This document shows positions 17,112 to 26,547 of a DNA stretch of 64,000 nucleotides, piece after piece. The translations under genes were made by a program, and so were the position numbers. The stretch lies in assembly GCA_023395595.1 (NCBI GenBank), contig JAEWYO010000070.1, positions 57,563 to 121,562 on the forward strand. Reading direction: 5' to 3'. The notes under the pieces are model-generated. The model saw nothing but the letters and a program-made list of their open reading frames with translations, was not told where the DNA came from and did no database searches. Within the stretch, counting starts at the first letter, position 1. Every line of letters starts with the position of its first letter. The stretch is from Bacillota bacterium. Its GTDB lineage: Bacteria; Bacillota; Clostridia; Christensenellales; CAG-138.

Positions 17112-18830
17112 ATGAAGAAGACCATTGCAATGCTTCTGGTAACGATCATGGCTCTTGGCGTACTGGCAGGATGCGCGGCAACGGCGCCGGCACAACCCGC
17201 CAGCACGGAAGCCCCGGCAGAAGCGACCGCAGAAGCGACAGCCACTCCGGTTGTGGAAGATCTCAGCGAAACAGGCACACTCAAGCTCGCCTGGGTAGCC
17301 GGAATCGGCACAAACTCCATCTTTGAGTGCCCGTATACGGACATCAAGTGTCTCTACCCGAACATGCTCTTCAGCACGCTGGTCAAGGCGCAGCCCAACA
17401 GCACGTTCACGGGTGATCTCGCAACGGAATACACCGTTTCGGACGACGGCCTCGTCTACACCTTCAAGCTCAACCCCGCGGCGACGTTCTCGGACGGCAC
17501 GGCTGTGACGGCGGACGATGTGGTGTTCTCGATCAATACCGCCATCGCGTATGAAAAATCCTGGGTCAAACAGTTCATGAAGAACATCGTCGGTGTCGCG
17601 GATGTTACCTCGGGTGCGGCAACGGAACTCGCCGGTGTGAAAGCAATCGACGCGAACACCGTTGAAATCACCGAAGGTATCGCCGACAACGCGCTGCTCT
17701 ACGGCCTTGCGCTGACCTCGATTCTCCCGGCACACGCGTTTGAAGGCGTTGCGTACAATGACGTACCGACCAACGAAACCTTCTGGAGCAAACCGTATGG
17801 CTCCGGGCAATATGTGATCGATCAGGTCTCCTTCCCGAACTATTTCACGATGGTTCGCAACGAGAGCTACTTCGGTACACCCGCTGGCATCAAAAATGTT
17901 CTCTTCACCAGCTATGACGCAGGCGGCAACGATGCCATCGTCAGCGCGGCAATCGCGGGCGACTTGGACTTTATCTTTGGCGACGCGGTTAACGACAGCA
18001 ACACGATGAAGAACATCGTCGCGCAGAATGCCGACATGGTCAGCGCGGTTGTCCCGTCTTCCTATACGCGTCAGTTCCGTTTCAACCTGACGGGTTCCAC
18101 GGATAACCAGTATAACTCGTTTGTGCAGGATGTCCGCGTCCGCACCGCGTTTGAACTGCTCATGGACAAGGCGACCTGCGCCGCGTTCTATGGTGATCAG
18201 GCAAATGCCGCAATCACCATGATCAACCCGAACGACTCGCTCTTTGACACCTCGCTCACGCTCACGCCGTTCGACGTGGCCGCGGCAAAGGCACTGCTCG
18301 ACGAAGCGGGCTATGACTACAGCAAGACTGTTCGTGTGCTCTACTACTATAGCGATCAGACCACGGCGGACATCATGGAAGTGCTGCGCCAGGGCTTTGA
18401 ACAGGCAGGCGTGAAGTTTGAATCCTTCCTGGCTTCCGGCGATCTGGCAAGCATCATCTACACCCAGCGCAACTGGGACATGATCTACTCCGGCGGCGGC
18501 TCGGTTGCCGTTCCTGCGTATGGTTATGCGCTGCTCGTGCCGGATGGCGGCAATTGGGACTCCCTCTTTGGCAGCGTGGAAGAGCGCGCGGCGACGTATG
18601 GCGCTTCCTACAACCAGTTCCTGAGTGCGAAGGACGAAACAACGGCGAAATCCGCTGTGGTTGCTCTCCAGCAGCAGCAGGTCAAGGATAAATATGACAT
18701 CGACCTCTACAACCTGAGCAAGATGGTTGCCTACAACGGCGCACACGTTGCGTTTGACACCTCGATTCTCGCAGGAGACTATCAGCAGTCCAAAGACTAT
18801 AAGTTTGAAAACTGGAAGCTGATTGGTTGA
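17112..18830 (+). CDS. Family-5 (Dpp/Opp-type) substrate-binding lipoprotein
   Basis: 572 residues, normal for SBP_bac_5. Lipoprotein signal MKKTIAMLLV... with VLAGC (Cys21) and a Pro/Ala/Glu/Thr linker. Family signature seen as LYTFKLNPAATFSDGTAVTADDVVFS and later LLDEAGYDYSKTVRVLYY. ATG 17112 has AGGAGGAAG 8 bp upstream. First gene of a long operon with DppBCDF-type partners. Proteins of this class carry peptides, nickel or glycosides; in Haemophilus ducreyi a Dpp-type system (SatABCD) imports sialic acid. The downstream lyase, YhcH, NagA and NagB genes therefore make an amino sugar or sialylated compound more likely than a peptide, but this is inference. Confidence 0.9.
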   Translation: MKKTIAMLLVTIMALGVLAGCAATAPAQPASTEAPAEATAEATATPVVEDLSETGTLKLAWVAGIGTNSIFECPYTDIKCLYPNMLFSTLVKAQPNSTFTGDLATEYTVSDDGLVYTFKLNPAATFSDGTAVTADDVVFSINTAIAYEKSWVKQFMKNIVGVADVTSGAATELAGVKAIDANTVEITEGIADNALLYGLALTSILPAHAFEGVAYNDVPTNETFWSKPYGSGQYVIDQVSFPNYFTMVRNESYFGTPAGIKNVLFTSYDAGGNDAIVSAAIAGDLDFIFGDAVNDSNTMKNIVAQNADMVSAVVPSSYTRQFRFNLTGSTDNQYNSFVQDVRVRTAFELLMDKATCAAFYGDQANAAITMINPNDSLFDTSLTLTPFDVAAAKALLDEAGYDYSKTVRVLYYYSDQTTADIMEVLRQGFEQAGVKFESFLASGDLASIIYTQRNWDMIYSGGGSVAVPAYGYALLVPDGGNWDSLFGSVEERAATYGASYNQFLSAKDETTAKSAVVALQQQQVKDKYDIDLYNLSKMVAYNGAHVAFDTSILAGDYQQSKDYKFENWKLIG

Positions 18831-18857
18831 TTTTCAAACCATAGAACACTAACATGG

Positions 18858-18896
18858 GTATGGCGGGCGCTGGTAAGTGTACCGGCCCCGCCATAC
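18858..18896 (+). terminator. Hairpin between binding-protein and permease genes
   Basis: GTATGGCGGG (18858-18867) pairs perfectly with CCCGCCATAC (18887-18896) around a 19-nt loop; no T run follows. Same position as the hairpins at 2899 and 43007, so likely an mRNA stabiliser or attenuator that favours binding-protein synthesis. Confidence 0.6.
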
Positions 18897-18923
18897 TACT
18901 GAACGAATGTTAGGAGGATGCGC

Positions 18924-19883
18924 GTGCTCAAATACTTTGGAAAACGACTGCTCTCGCTGCTGCCAAAGCTGCTGGTCATCTCCGCGATTATCTTTATCGG
19001 ACTCCAGCTTTTGCCCGGTGATGCAATCACAAGAACGGTTCCACCCGACATCTATGCGCAGATGACGACCGAACAGCTCGATGCTCTGCGCGAAAGTCTT
19101 GGGTTAAACGCGCCCCTGCCGGTTCAGTATTTTCGCTGGCTGGGCAAGATGCTGCAAGGGGATCTTGGCTACAGCATCGTTTCCGGCAGCAATATCTCCG
19201 TCATGCTGGCGGCGCGCCTGCCTGCGACGCTGGAACTCGTTGGCCTCGGGTTGCTGGTTGCAACCGTGCTTGGTCTGATCCTCGGATACTTCTCCGCGGT
19301 CAAGCAAAACACACCGTTTGACTATCTTTGCACCACGTTTGGCATGCTCGGCGTCTCCGTGCCGGAGTTTTTTCTCGGCATGGTGGTGATCGTACTGTTT
19401 GCCATTCAGCTCAAGTGGTTCCCGACGGGCGGCCGCATGGCGCCGGGGAAAGAAGCGTTTTTTGACCGGATCGAATACCTTGTGCTGCCCGTGCTTTGCC
19501 TCGGCACCGCGTATATCGCGACCATTATGCGCTATACGAGAGGCTCCATGCTCGATGTACTCAACAAGGACTACATCACGACCGCGCGCAGCAAGGGAAT
19601 CTCTGAAAACAAAGTGAATTTTCGCCACGGGTTTCGCAACGCGATTATACCTGTCATCGTCACCATCGTGTTCCGCCTGCCGATGCTGGTCGGCGGCACC
19701 GTGGTCATCGAAAGCGTGTTTAACTACCCCGGCATGGGAAACATGCTGCTTTCCGCAATCTCCGGTGGTGACATGCCTGTTGTGATGATTTCTACCTTTA
19801 TTATCGCAATCGTCGTGCTGCTCTCCAGCGTATTGGCGGATTTGATTACCGCAATGCTCGATCCGCGAATCCGGCTGAACTGA
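18924..19883 (+). CDS. Dpp-type ABC permease (DppB)
   Basis: 319 residues with six membrane segments. The N-terminus MLKYFGKRLLSLLPK and the segment GLNAPLPVQYFRWLGKMLQGDLGYS are typical of DppB, and the coupling loop is DYITTARSKGISE with NFRHGFRNAIIP. The start is decided by the ribosome binding site: AGGAGG ends immediately at the ATG of 18918, too close to be used, so GTG 18924, 6 bp downstream, is called. Forms the membrane channel with the next gene. Confidence 0.92.
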   Translation: MLKYFGKRLLSLLPKLLVISAIIFIGLQLLPGDAITRTVPPDIYAQMTTEQLDALRESLGLNAPLPVQYFRWLGKMLQGDLGYSIVSGSNISVMLAARLPATLELVGLGLLVATVLGLILGYFSAVKQNTPFDYLCTTFGMLGVSVPEFFLGMVVIVLFAIQLKWFPTGGRMAPGKEAFFDRIEYLVLPVLCLGTAYIATIMRYTRGSMLDVLNKDYITTARSKGISENKVNFRHGFRNAIIPVIVTIVFRLPMLVGGTVVIESVFNYPGMGNMLLSAISGGDMPVVMISTFIIAIVVLLSSVLADLITAMLDPRIRLN

Positions 19884-19896
19884 CAGGAGGAATGGG

Positions 19897-20778
19897 ATGA
19901 TGAGACAAAGCAGGCATTCAACCCGTCCGAGAGCCAGAAAGTCGAGTCTGGCAAAGCGGAATCTCTATAAGTTTTTTACGAATCGCATGGCGGTATTGGG
20001 CCTTTCAATCATACTGCTGATGATTCTTGCGGCGATTTTCGCCCCGCTGCTCTCGCCGTATTCACCGACAACGGTCGATCCGGCGAACCGGTATCTGCCG
20101 AGTTCTGCCGAGCACTGGTTGGGCACGGATCAGCTCGGACGCGACCTGCTCACGAGGCTTTTGTACGGCGGGCGCGTCTCGATTTTCGTCGGCATGGTCG
20201 GCGCAATCTGCGCGGCGTTGGTCGGCAGCGTGCTCGGGTGCGTCGCGGGCTACTTCGGCGGCAAAGTGGATAGCGTCATCGTTTATATCTCGGAGATCTT
20301 CATGGTCTTTCCGCAGATCCTATTGGTGCTCATTCTCGTCGGCTTTGTGGGCCAGAGCCTGAAGAACCTGATCATCATCTTCACGGTCACCGGCTGGGCG
20401 AGCGTCTGCCGTATTGTGCGCAGCCGGATTCTCTCACTCAAAGAGGAGACGTTTGTGGAGAGCTGCCGCGCCAACGGCATTGGCGGGATGTCGATCATGT
20501 TTCGCCATATGCTGCCCAATACGATGGGCCCGATCGTGGTCAACATCACGCTCGCAACCGCAGGATTCCTGCTGCAAGAGTCTGCGCTTAGCTTTTTGAA
20601 TATGGGCGTGCCGACCAGTATCCCGACCTGGGGTAACATCATCAACGCGGCGCGAAACATGAACGTCATTCAGAATTATCCGTTGATGTGGATTGCGCCC
20701 GGCGTGTGCATCTGCCTGTTTGTCCTTGGCGTCAACTTCTTTGGCGACGGGCTCCGGGACGTTCTGGACCCGACATAA
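19897..20778 (+). CDS. Dpp-type ABC permease (DppC)
   Basis: 293 residues, six membrane segments, N-terminal basic cytoplasmic tail longer than average (about 30 residues, RHSTRPRARKSS). The family signature HWLGTDQLGRDLLTRLLYGGR lies after the first helix, and the coupling loop reads ETFVESCRANGIGGMSIMFRHMLPN. The start is ATG 19897, 6 bp after AGGAGG; a second ATG follows at once. Located 13 bp after DppB. Confidence 0.93.
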   Translation: MMRQSRHSTRPRARKSSLAKRNLYKFFTNRMAVLGLSIILLMILAAIFAPLLSPYSPTTVDPANRYLPSSAEHWLGTDQLGRDLLTRLLYGGRVSIFVGMVGAICAALVGSVLGCVAGYFGGKVDSVIVYISEIFMVFPQILLVLILVGFVGQSLKNLIIIFTVTGWASVCRIVRSRILSLKEETFVESCRANGIGGMSIMFRHMLPNTMGPIVVNITLATAGFLLQESALSFLNMGVPTSIPTWGNIINAARNMNVIQNYPLMWIAPGVCICLFVLGVNFFGDGLRDVLDPT

Positions 20779-20796
20779 AAGGAGGGGGTGCGTAAG

Positions 20797-21807
20797 ATGG
20801 AACAAGATATGATTCTGCGGGTCAAGCACCTGCAAGTGAAGATTAAAGTAGGCCGGCGCATGGTTCACGCGGTCAACGACGTGAGCTTTGATCTCAAGCG
20901 CGGCAAAACGCTTGGCATCGTCGGCGAGAGTGGATGCGGCAAGAGCGTGACCGCACGCGCGATTATGCAGCTTTTGCCGAAGGCCGGCAATATTACAAAG
21001 GGCGCAATCACGTATTTCGGCAACGAAAAACCGGTGGAGATCGCCTCCTGCAAGCGAAACAGCAAAAAGATTCGCAACATTCGCGGCGCGGATATTTCGA
21101 TGATCTTCCAAGACCCGATGTCTGCGCTCAACCCGGTCTACTCCATCGGCAGGCAGATTTCCGAGAATCTGCTGCAACACGAGCGTCTTTCCAAGAAAGA
21201 AGCGCGCGCGCGCGTGATCGAGATGCTCAAAGACCTTGGCATCCCGATTCCGGAGCAAAGATATGACGAATATCCCCATCAGTTCTCCGGTGGCATGCGT
21301 CAGCGCGTCATGATCGGCATTGCGATGATCTGCAACCCGGGCATTTTGATTGCGGACGAACCGACCACGGCGCTGGATGTCACCATTCAGGCGCAGATTC
21401 TGGAGCTGATGAAACGGGTACAGCAGCAGCATGGTACATCCGTGATCCTCATTACGCACAACATGGGCATCGTGGCGGAAGCGTGCGACGACGTTGCGGT
21501 GATGTACATGGGGCGCGTGGTGGAATATGGCACGCTGGAGCAGGTGTTCAACCATCCGCTGCATCCGTATACCTGCGCGCTGATGCGCTCCGTTCCCGTG
21601 CTGGGCATCGGCAAGGACAAAAAGCTGGAGTCCATCAAGGGTTCCACGCCGGATGCTTCCATTGAGTTTACGCACTGCGAGTTTGCAGAGCGGTGCGATC
21701 ATTGCACCCAGCGCTGCCTCGAAGGATTGCCGCAGGATCGCATCTTGCCGGATGGGCACCGCGTGCGCTGCTTCCGCTATGCCGAGGAGGGTGAGGCAAA
21801 TGATTAA
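20797..21807 (+). CDS. Dpp-type ABC ATPase (DppD)
   Basis: 336 residues. Walker A GESGCGKS, Q-loop in IFQDPMSALNP, signature FSGGMRQRVMIGIAM, Walker B ILIADEPTTALD, and the H-loop in ILITHNMG. The C-terminal oligopeptide-transporter extension has Cys clusters (CEFAERCDHCTQRC), where some family members hold an Fe-S cluster. ATG 20797 lies 9 bp after AGGAGGGGG. Overlaps the next ATPase by 8 bp. Confidence 0.93.
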   Translation: MEQDMILRVKHLQVKIKVGRRMVHAVNDVSFDLKRGKTLGIVGESGCGKSVTARAIMQLLPKAGNITKGAITYFGNEKPVEIASCKRNSKKIRNIRGADISMIFQDPMSALNPVYSIGRQISENLLQHERLSKKEARARVIEMLKDLGIPIPEQRYDEYPHQFSGGMRQRVMIGIAMICNPGILIADEPTTALDVTIQAQILELMKRVQQQHGTSVILITHNMGIVAEACDDVAVMYMGRVVEYGTLEQVFNHPLHPYTCALMRSVPVLGIGKDKKLESIKGSTPDASIEFTHCEFAERCDHCTQRCLEGLPQDRILPDGHRVRCFRYAEEGEAND

Positions 21808-22852
21808 TCAAACCAATGCAAACCCGCTCTTGAGCCTGCAGCACCTGCAAAAGTATTATCCCGTCACCGCCGGAACGTTCAAGAAGGTTGTGGGCTACGT
21901 TAAGGCGGTGGACGATGTTTCGCTCAACGTATTCAAGGGCGAAACACTCGGCATCGTCGGCGAGTCCGGCTGCGGGAAGACGACGCTCGGCAAGTGCGTG
22001 GTGCGCCTGCATCAACCAACCGGCGGAAAGATTTTGCTGCGTCAGGAAGACGGCGAGATGAAAGATTTGCTCGCGCTGAGCAAGGCGGAGAGCTTCTCGG
22101 CAAGAAAGCGCATCCAGATGGTGTTTCAAGACCCCTATGCGTCGCTCAACCCCAGCATCAATATCTACAACGCGTTTGACGAGCCGATGCGCATCCACGG
22201 CCTTGGTAACAAGGCGCAGCGTCGGGAAATTATCGCCAATATGCTTGAGACGGTGAATCTTCAGCCCGACTATATGTATCGCTTCCCGCACGAGTTCTCC
22301 GGCGGGCAGCGGCAGAGAATCTGCATCGCAAAAGCGCTTGCTATGGGACCTGAGATCATCGTTTGCGACGAACCGGTCTCCGCGCTGGATGTTTCGATTC
22401 AGGCGCAGATCATGAACCTCATGCGCGAATTGCAAGCGCAATACAACCTGACGTACCTCTTCATTGCGCATGATCTTTCGGTGGTGCAGTATATGTCCGA
22501 CCGGATCGCAGTGATGTATCTGGGCAAGGTGGTCGAGCTTGCCTCGGCGGACGAGCTTTGCGCGTGCAAGGCGCATCCATACAGCGAAGCGCTGCTCTCC
22601 GCGGTGCCGATCCCCGTGATTGGCGCGAAGAAGAACCGCATCATCCTCAAAGGCGACGTGCCGTCTCCGGTCAACCCGCCGTCGGGTTGCCGGTTTCATC
22701 CGCGCTGCCCGAAGGCAACGCCGCTGTGCGCAGAGAAGGAACCGCAGCTCCTGCCGATGCAGGGGAAAGCGGATCACCTCGTTGCGTGCCACTATGCGGG
22801 GTGTGACTGCGAAACGGAGATTCTGTGCAACTGTGCGGATGAAAACGAATAA
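21800..22852 (+). CDS. Dpp-type ABC ATPase (DppF)
   Basis: 350 residues. Walker A GESGCGKTT, Q-loop MVFQDPYASLNP, signature FSGGQRQRICIAKAL, Walker B EIIVCDEPVSALD, and H-loop LFIAHDLSVV. The C-terminal part has the oligopeptide-transporter motif SGCRFHPRCPKATPLC. The start is ATG 21800, inside the end of the previous gene behind GAGGAGGGTGAGG. Pairs with DppD to drive the importer. The Cys-rich tail (CHYAGCDCETEILCNC) is longer than usual. Confidence 0.93.
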   Translation: MINQTNANPLLSLQHLQKYYPVTAGTFKKVVGYVKAVDDVSLNVFKGETLGIVGESGCGKTTLGKCVVRLHQPTGGKILLRQEDGEMKDLLALSKAESFSARKRIQMVFQDPYASLNPSINIYNAFDEPMRIHGLGNKAQRREIIANMLETVNLQPDYMYRFPHEFSGGQRQRICIAKALAMGPEIIVCDEPVSALDVSIQAQIMNLMRELQAQYNLTYLFIAHDLSVVQYMSDRIAVMYLGKVVELASADELCACKAHPYSEALLSAVPIPVIGAKKNRIILKGDVPSPVNPPSGCRFHPRCPKATPLCAEKEPQLLPMQGKADHLVACHYAGCDCETEILCNCADENE

Positions 22853-22895
22853 GCGTAGCACATACTGTGATTTCACGAGAAAAAGGAATAGGACG

Positions 22896-25643
22896 ATGGA
22901 ATGGATCACTGAGGGGTTCGAAGGCTTTTCCACGGGAACCATGGAAAACGGCGGACAGAACCTCTATGTTTCAAAAAAAGGGATTTTGCAGCGTATCTTT
23001 CACTATGACGTGAACGCGGACGGGCACGCCGATCTGCTCTTTGCCTGTAGCCAGAGCATGTATGAGCGCCCGCCGCTCTATGTTTTTGAGCAACTGCCGC
23101 AGCAGAACGAACACCGCGAGCTGCCCTCCGGCGGCACGTATGACGGCGTGTTTGCAGATCTTTCCGGCAGCGGGTACGACGATCTCATCGTCGCTTGCCA
23201 GCATGACGGAACACACTCCGACGTGACCGCGTTTGTCTATTTTGGCGGCCCGGAAGGGCTCACAGAGCGCTATCGCATGGAGCTGCCCGCGCCGTCGAGC
23301 GTCGGCGTTGCGGTCGGGGACTTCAATGGCAACGGCAAAAAGGACATCGCGTTTCTTTCCAACGAGAAGCTGCGCGTGTTTGAGCAGGAGGAGCGCGGCT
23401 TTTGTCCGGCGAGTTTTACGGACTATCCACTCAACGCAAAGGTGATCGTTGCCGCCGATCTCGACGGCGATGGTTATTGCGATCTGTATTTTAAGGACAC
23501 GGAAGGCAAGACCGGCATCCTCTTTGGCAGCGCAAGCGGCTTTGAGGCATCCGGCATTGTCTGGATCAATCAGGACGCCGTACTCGTCAAAGAAGGCGAA
23601 GGAAGCACGACGGCGGGACAGATTCACGCCTATGTCCAGTGGCGTCCATGCGTCGTCACCATCGATCAAAAACAATATCTCTTCAGCCGTGAGAAAGATC
23701 AGGCCGTGTTTTATACCTGCGGACGAGACCGCAAAATACAGCGCGCCTTTGCGTTGGACTGCCCGGGCGCGGCGGCGGTTGTGTCCACCGATCTCACCAG
23801 AAACGGGTTTGACGATCTGGCGTTCGCGGTGTTTCAAGATCGCGATCAGGAACACGATTGTAAGGTCTACCTCGGCGGCAAAGAAGGCTTTTCGGAATCG
23901 CGCGTGACGCGGATTCCCGTCAAGGGCGCAATCAATGTGACGGTTGCGGATTTGGGCACGCCGACGCTGATCATCTGCCGCAGCGGAGAGCGGATTGAGC
24001 GCGAAACGCTCTCGCCCGCGTTCCGTTTTGCGCCGGATGGAACGGCGCAGCAGGTGTTTTCGATTCCCGCCGGGGACTGTACGCGGATTCTCGCGGGCAG
24101 GCCGGGCGGCAGCGCAACGCACGACACCGTTGTTTCGCTCAACCATGAGCTCAACCGCGCGCAGGGCGGTGAGCAGGTGTTTGTCTATCTTGGCGGCGTG
24201 GACGGCTATTTGCCGGATCGCCGGCTGGAATTCCCCGCGCATTCCGCAGTCGATGGTGCCATGTGCGATTTTTTCGACACGGGTCGGGTCGATGTGCTGG
24301 TTTGCAATTGCTTTGAGGACGCGCTGCATCTTGACGACGGATGCTATCTCTATCCGCAAAGTGAAACCGGCTTTTCCGGGCAGAAGAAGGTCGTGTTTCC
24401 GACGCTGCACTGCTCCGGCTCTGCGATTGGAGACTTTCGCAAATCCGGCTTTCTGGATATCGCGTTTGGTGGTTTTTGCAACCGCGAAATCCTGATTTTC
24501 CACGGTAGCGAGACGGGATATTCCGCCGAGAACTTCTCCCGCGTGGTATTGGGGCCGGACGACGGCACCTATCACCCGGACAAGTATGGCGAAGGGCAGG
24601 ACGTTTACATGAGCGTCCCGCCGGATGAGCGCGCGGTGACCACGGAGTTTGGCCAGGTGCGCTGGATGCTCTCGGCAGACTTCAACTGCGACGGCTGGCC
24701 GGATCTGTTTATCTCGGAGATCACTGGCCCGCGCTGCTTCATCCTCTGGGGCGGGCCGGAAGGCTTTTCCACCAAGCGGATGACAACGCTGCTCACCGAT
24801 GGGGTCGCATCTGCAAACGTGGCAGATCTCAACGGCAACGGTTGGCCGGATCTGATCCTAGCAAGCCACCAGTCCACGAAGAAGAATGTAAAGTATGAAT
24901 CGTATGTGACCGTCTATTGGGGTGGGCCGGACGGCTATCAGGAGAACCGCAGAATGCAACTGCCCGTCTCCTGCGCAAACGCCGTCACCGTTGGCGACTA
25001 CAACGGAAACGGCAGCCTCGACATCTACGCGACTTCCTACAACAACGGCAGAACGAGGGATTTGCTCTCATACCTCTACAAAGGCGACCACGGTAACTAT
25101 AGCATCAGGAATGTGCAGTATCTATTCAATCACTCCGGCTCCGGCTGCGTCTCCGGCGATTTCAACGGGGACGGATACACCGACCTTGCCGTCGCCTGCC
25201 ACAAGGAATACGGCAACCACTGCTCGCATTCCTTCATCTACTGGGGTGGACCAGACGGGCTATCGGAAGATCGAAAGACGATCTTGCCGACGGTTGGCCC
25301 GCACGGGATGTCCTCGGTCGATCCGGGCAATATCCTCGATCGCGGAGACCGGGAGCGCTACACGTCCGAAGTCAAGCACCTACCGGAAGGCAGTGTGCTG
25401 TGCGCGATTGCCTGGGAAGGGGTTTGCACCTCGACCAGCTGGGTGGAACTTTCGGTACGCGCGGCGGACAGCGAAGAAGCGATTCTTGCAAGCGACTGGC
25501 AGCGCGTGGAGAACGGAGAAGACCTGACGCAGCGCAACCTGGGCGGCGTCGTGCAATATCAAATCGCGCTGTGCGCAAAATGCGCCTGCGGAACGCCGCG
25601 GATCGAGCGGGTTCGAGTCACGTATGAACGGAGGAATATTTAA
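22896..25643 (+). CDS. FG-GAP/VCBS-repeat beta-propeller protein without signal peptide
   Basis: 915 residues made of many FG-GAP-like repeats, each with a calcium-loop motif of the type DxNxDGxxD or DxNGNGxxD (DVNADGHADLL, DFNGNGKKDIAF, DLDGDGYCDLYF, DFNCDGWPDLF, DLNGNGWPDLI, DYNGNGSLDIY, DFNGDGYTDLAV) and YxGGPEG/YWGGPDG turns. They probably form two seven-bladed propellers plus a C-terminal beta-sandwich (about 800-915). Such proteins are nearly always secreted; here the N-terminus (MEWITEGFEGFSTG) shows no signal or membrane helix, and no better upstream start exists. The ATG has AAAAGGAATAGGA before it. It lies inside the transporter-catabolism operon, so it may be a cytoplasmic glycan-binding or degrading protein. 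Function not known. Confidence 0.8.
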   Translation: MEWITEGFEGFSTGTMENGGQNLYVSKKGILQRIFHYDVNADGHADLLFACSQSMYERPPLYVFEQLPQQNEHRELPSGGTYDGVFADLSGSGYDDLIVACQHDGTHSDVTAFVYFGGPEGLTERYRMELPAPSSVGVAVGDFNGNGKKDIAFLSNEKLRVFEQEERGFCPASFTDYPLNAKVIVAADLDGDGYCDLYFKDTEGKTGILFGSASGFEASGIVWINQDAVLVKEGEGSTTAGQIHAYVQWRPCVVTIDQKQYLFSREKDQAVFYTCGRDRKIQRAFALDCPGAAAVVSTDLTRNGFDDLAFAVFQDRDQEHDCKVYLGGKEGFSESRVTRIPVKGAINVTVADLGTPTLIICRSGERIERETLSPAFRFAPDGTAQQVFSIPAGDCTRILAGRPGGSATHDTVVSLNHELNRAQGGEQVFVYLGGVDGYLPDRRLEFPAHSAVDGAMCDFFDTGRVDVLVCNCFEDALHLDDGCYLYPQSETGFSGQKKVVFPTLHCSGSAIGDFRKSGFLDIAFGGFCNREILIFHGSETGYSAENFSRVVLGPDDGTYHPDKYGEGQDVYMSVPPDERAVTTEFGQVRWMLSADFNCDGWPDLFISEITGPRCFILWGGPEGFSTKRMTTLLTDGVASANVADLNGNGWPDLILASHQSTKKNVKYESYVTVYWGGPDGYQENRRMQLPVSCANAVTVGDYNGNGSLDIYATSYNNGRTRDLLSYLYKGDHGNYSIRNVQYLFNHSGSGCVSGDFNGDGYTDLAVACHKEYGNHCSHSFIYWGGPDGLSEDRKTILPTVGPHGMSSVDPGNILDRGDRERYTSEVKHLPEGSVLCAIAWEGVCTSTSWVELSVRAADSEEAILASDWQRVENGEDLTQRNLGGVVQYQIALCAKCACGTPRIERVRVTYERRNI

Positions 25644-25644
25644 T

Positions 25645-26523
25645 ATGAAACTCGGTTTTTTTCCGGCGCTGGGTACGCCGCTGGACACAGACGGTAATTT
25701 ACTCAAACAGAGCTTTACGAAGCAAATTGAGCACCAGATGCTAGCCGGGGCTTCCGGCCTTCTGGTGATGGGTTCGATGGGCATCGAGCCGTATATTCGC
25801 AACAGCGTCTACCCGAGCGTCGCGCGCTGCGGCGTGGAGGCGGCAAAAGGGCAAGCGCCCGTGCTGGTCGGCGTGATGGACACCTGCATCAGCCGCGTAC
25901 TGGATCGCGTGGATGCGCTCAAGGATCTACCCATCGACGGCGTGGTCTCCACCGTGCCGTATTACAACGCGATGAACCAAGCGCAAGTAATCAAGTTTTA
26001 TACCGCGCTGGCGGACAGCAGTAAGTTCCCGGTCTATCTGTACGACCTCGCGGTGGTGACCAAGACGCGCACCATGCCGGAGACGGTGATGAAGCTCTGG
26101 AAACACCCGAACATTCGCGGCATCAAGACGGGAAATCTCGTGACCGCGCGATTGCTGCTCAACAGCCCGGAGAAACCGGAAGGGTTTGACGTGGTCTATA
26201 GCGATCTGGATACGTTCGACGTGGCGTATCAATACGGGATTGATAAAAACCTAGACGGCATGTTCGCCTGCACGCCAAAGACGGTGAAGAAGATGTACAC
26301 AGCTCTCAGCGCACAGCGTTTTTCGGAAGCGAGCGCATGTCTGGACGCAATCGTCAATCTTCGCGACCTGTTTGTGGAGAGCGGCAGCGTGCTCGGCGCG
26401 TTTACCTACGCGATGAACGACCTTGGATACGAAGGTTCGTTCCATATGGACTACGAAACCTTGCCTGCGGCAATCTACCACGAGAGAGTAACAGCGTTTT
26501 TGAAACAGATGGGCGAGCTGTAA
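25645..26523 (+). CDS. DapA/NanA-family class I aldolase (lyase)
   Basis: 292 residues of the dihydrodipicolinate synthase/N-acetylneuraminate lyase family, which cleaves or forms pyruvate-containing sugars through a Schiff base. Seen: PALGTPLD start, Tyr133 in YLYD and Lys161 in GIKTGN, which fall at exactly the E. coli DapA catalytic numbers. The GTTGE/GSTGE substrate loop is changed to GSMGIEP, so the usual carboxylate-binding residues differ. ATG 25645 lies 8 bp after GGAGGAA and 2 bp after the propeller gene. With YhcH, NagA and NagB nearby, a sialic-acid-like lyase (nonulosonate to pyruvate plus amino hexose) is the best guess; a keto-deoxy sugar acid aldolase is the alternative. Confidence 0.85.
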   Translation: MKLGFFPALGTPLDTDGNLLKQSFTKQIEHQMLAGASGLLVMGSMGIEPYIRNSVYPSVARCGVEAAKGQAPVLVGVMDTCISRVLDRVDALKDLPIDGVVSTVPYYNAMNQAQVIKFYTALADSSKFPVYLYDLAVVTKTRTMPETVMKLWKHPNIRGIKTGNLVTARLLLNSPEKPEGFDVVYSDLDTFDVAYQYGIDKNLDGMFACTPKTVKKMYTALSAQRFSEASACLDAIVNLRDLFVESGSVLGAFTYAMNDLGYEGSFHMDYETLPAAIYHERVTAFLKQMGEL

Positions 26524-26547
26524 CCAGACCCGCTTGAAAGGATAGCT

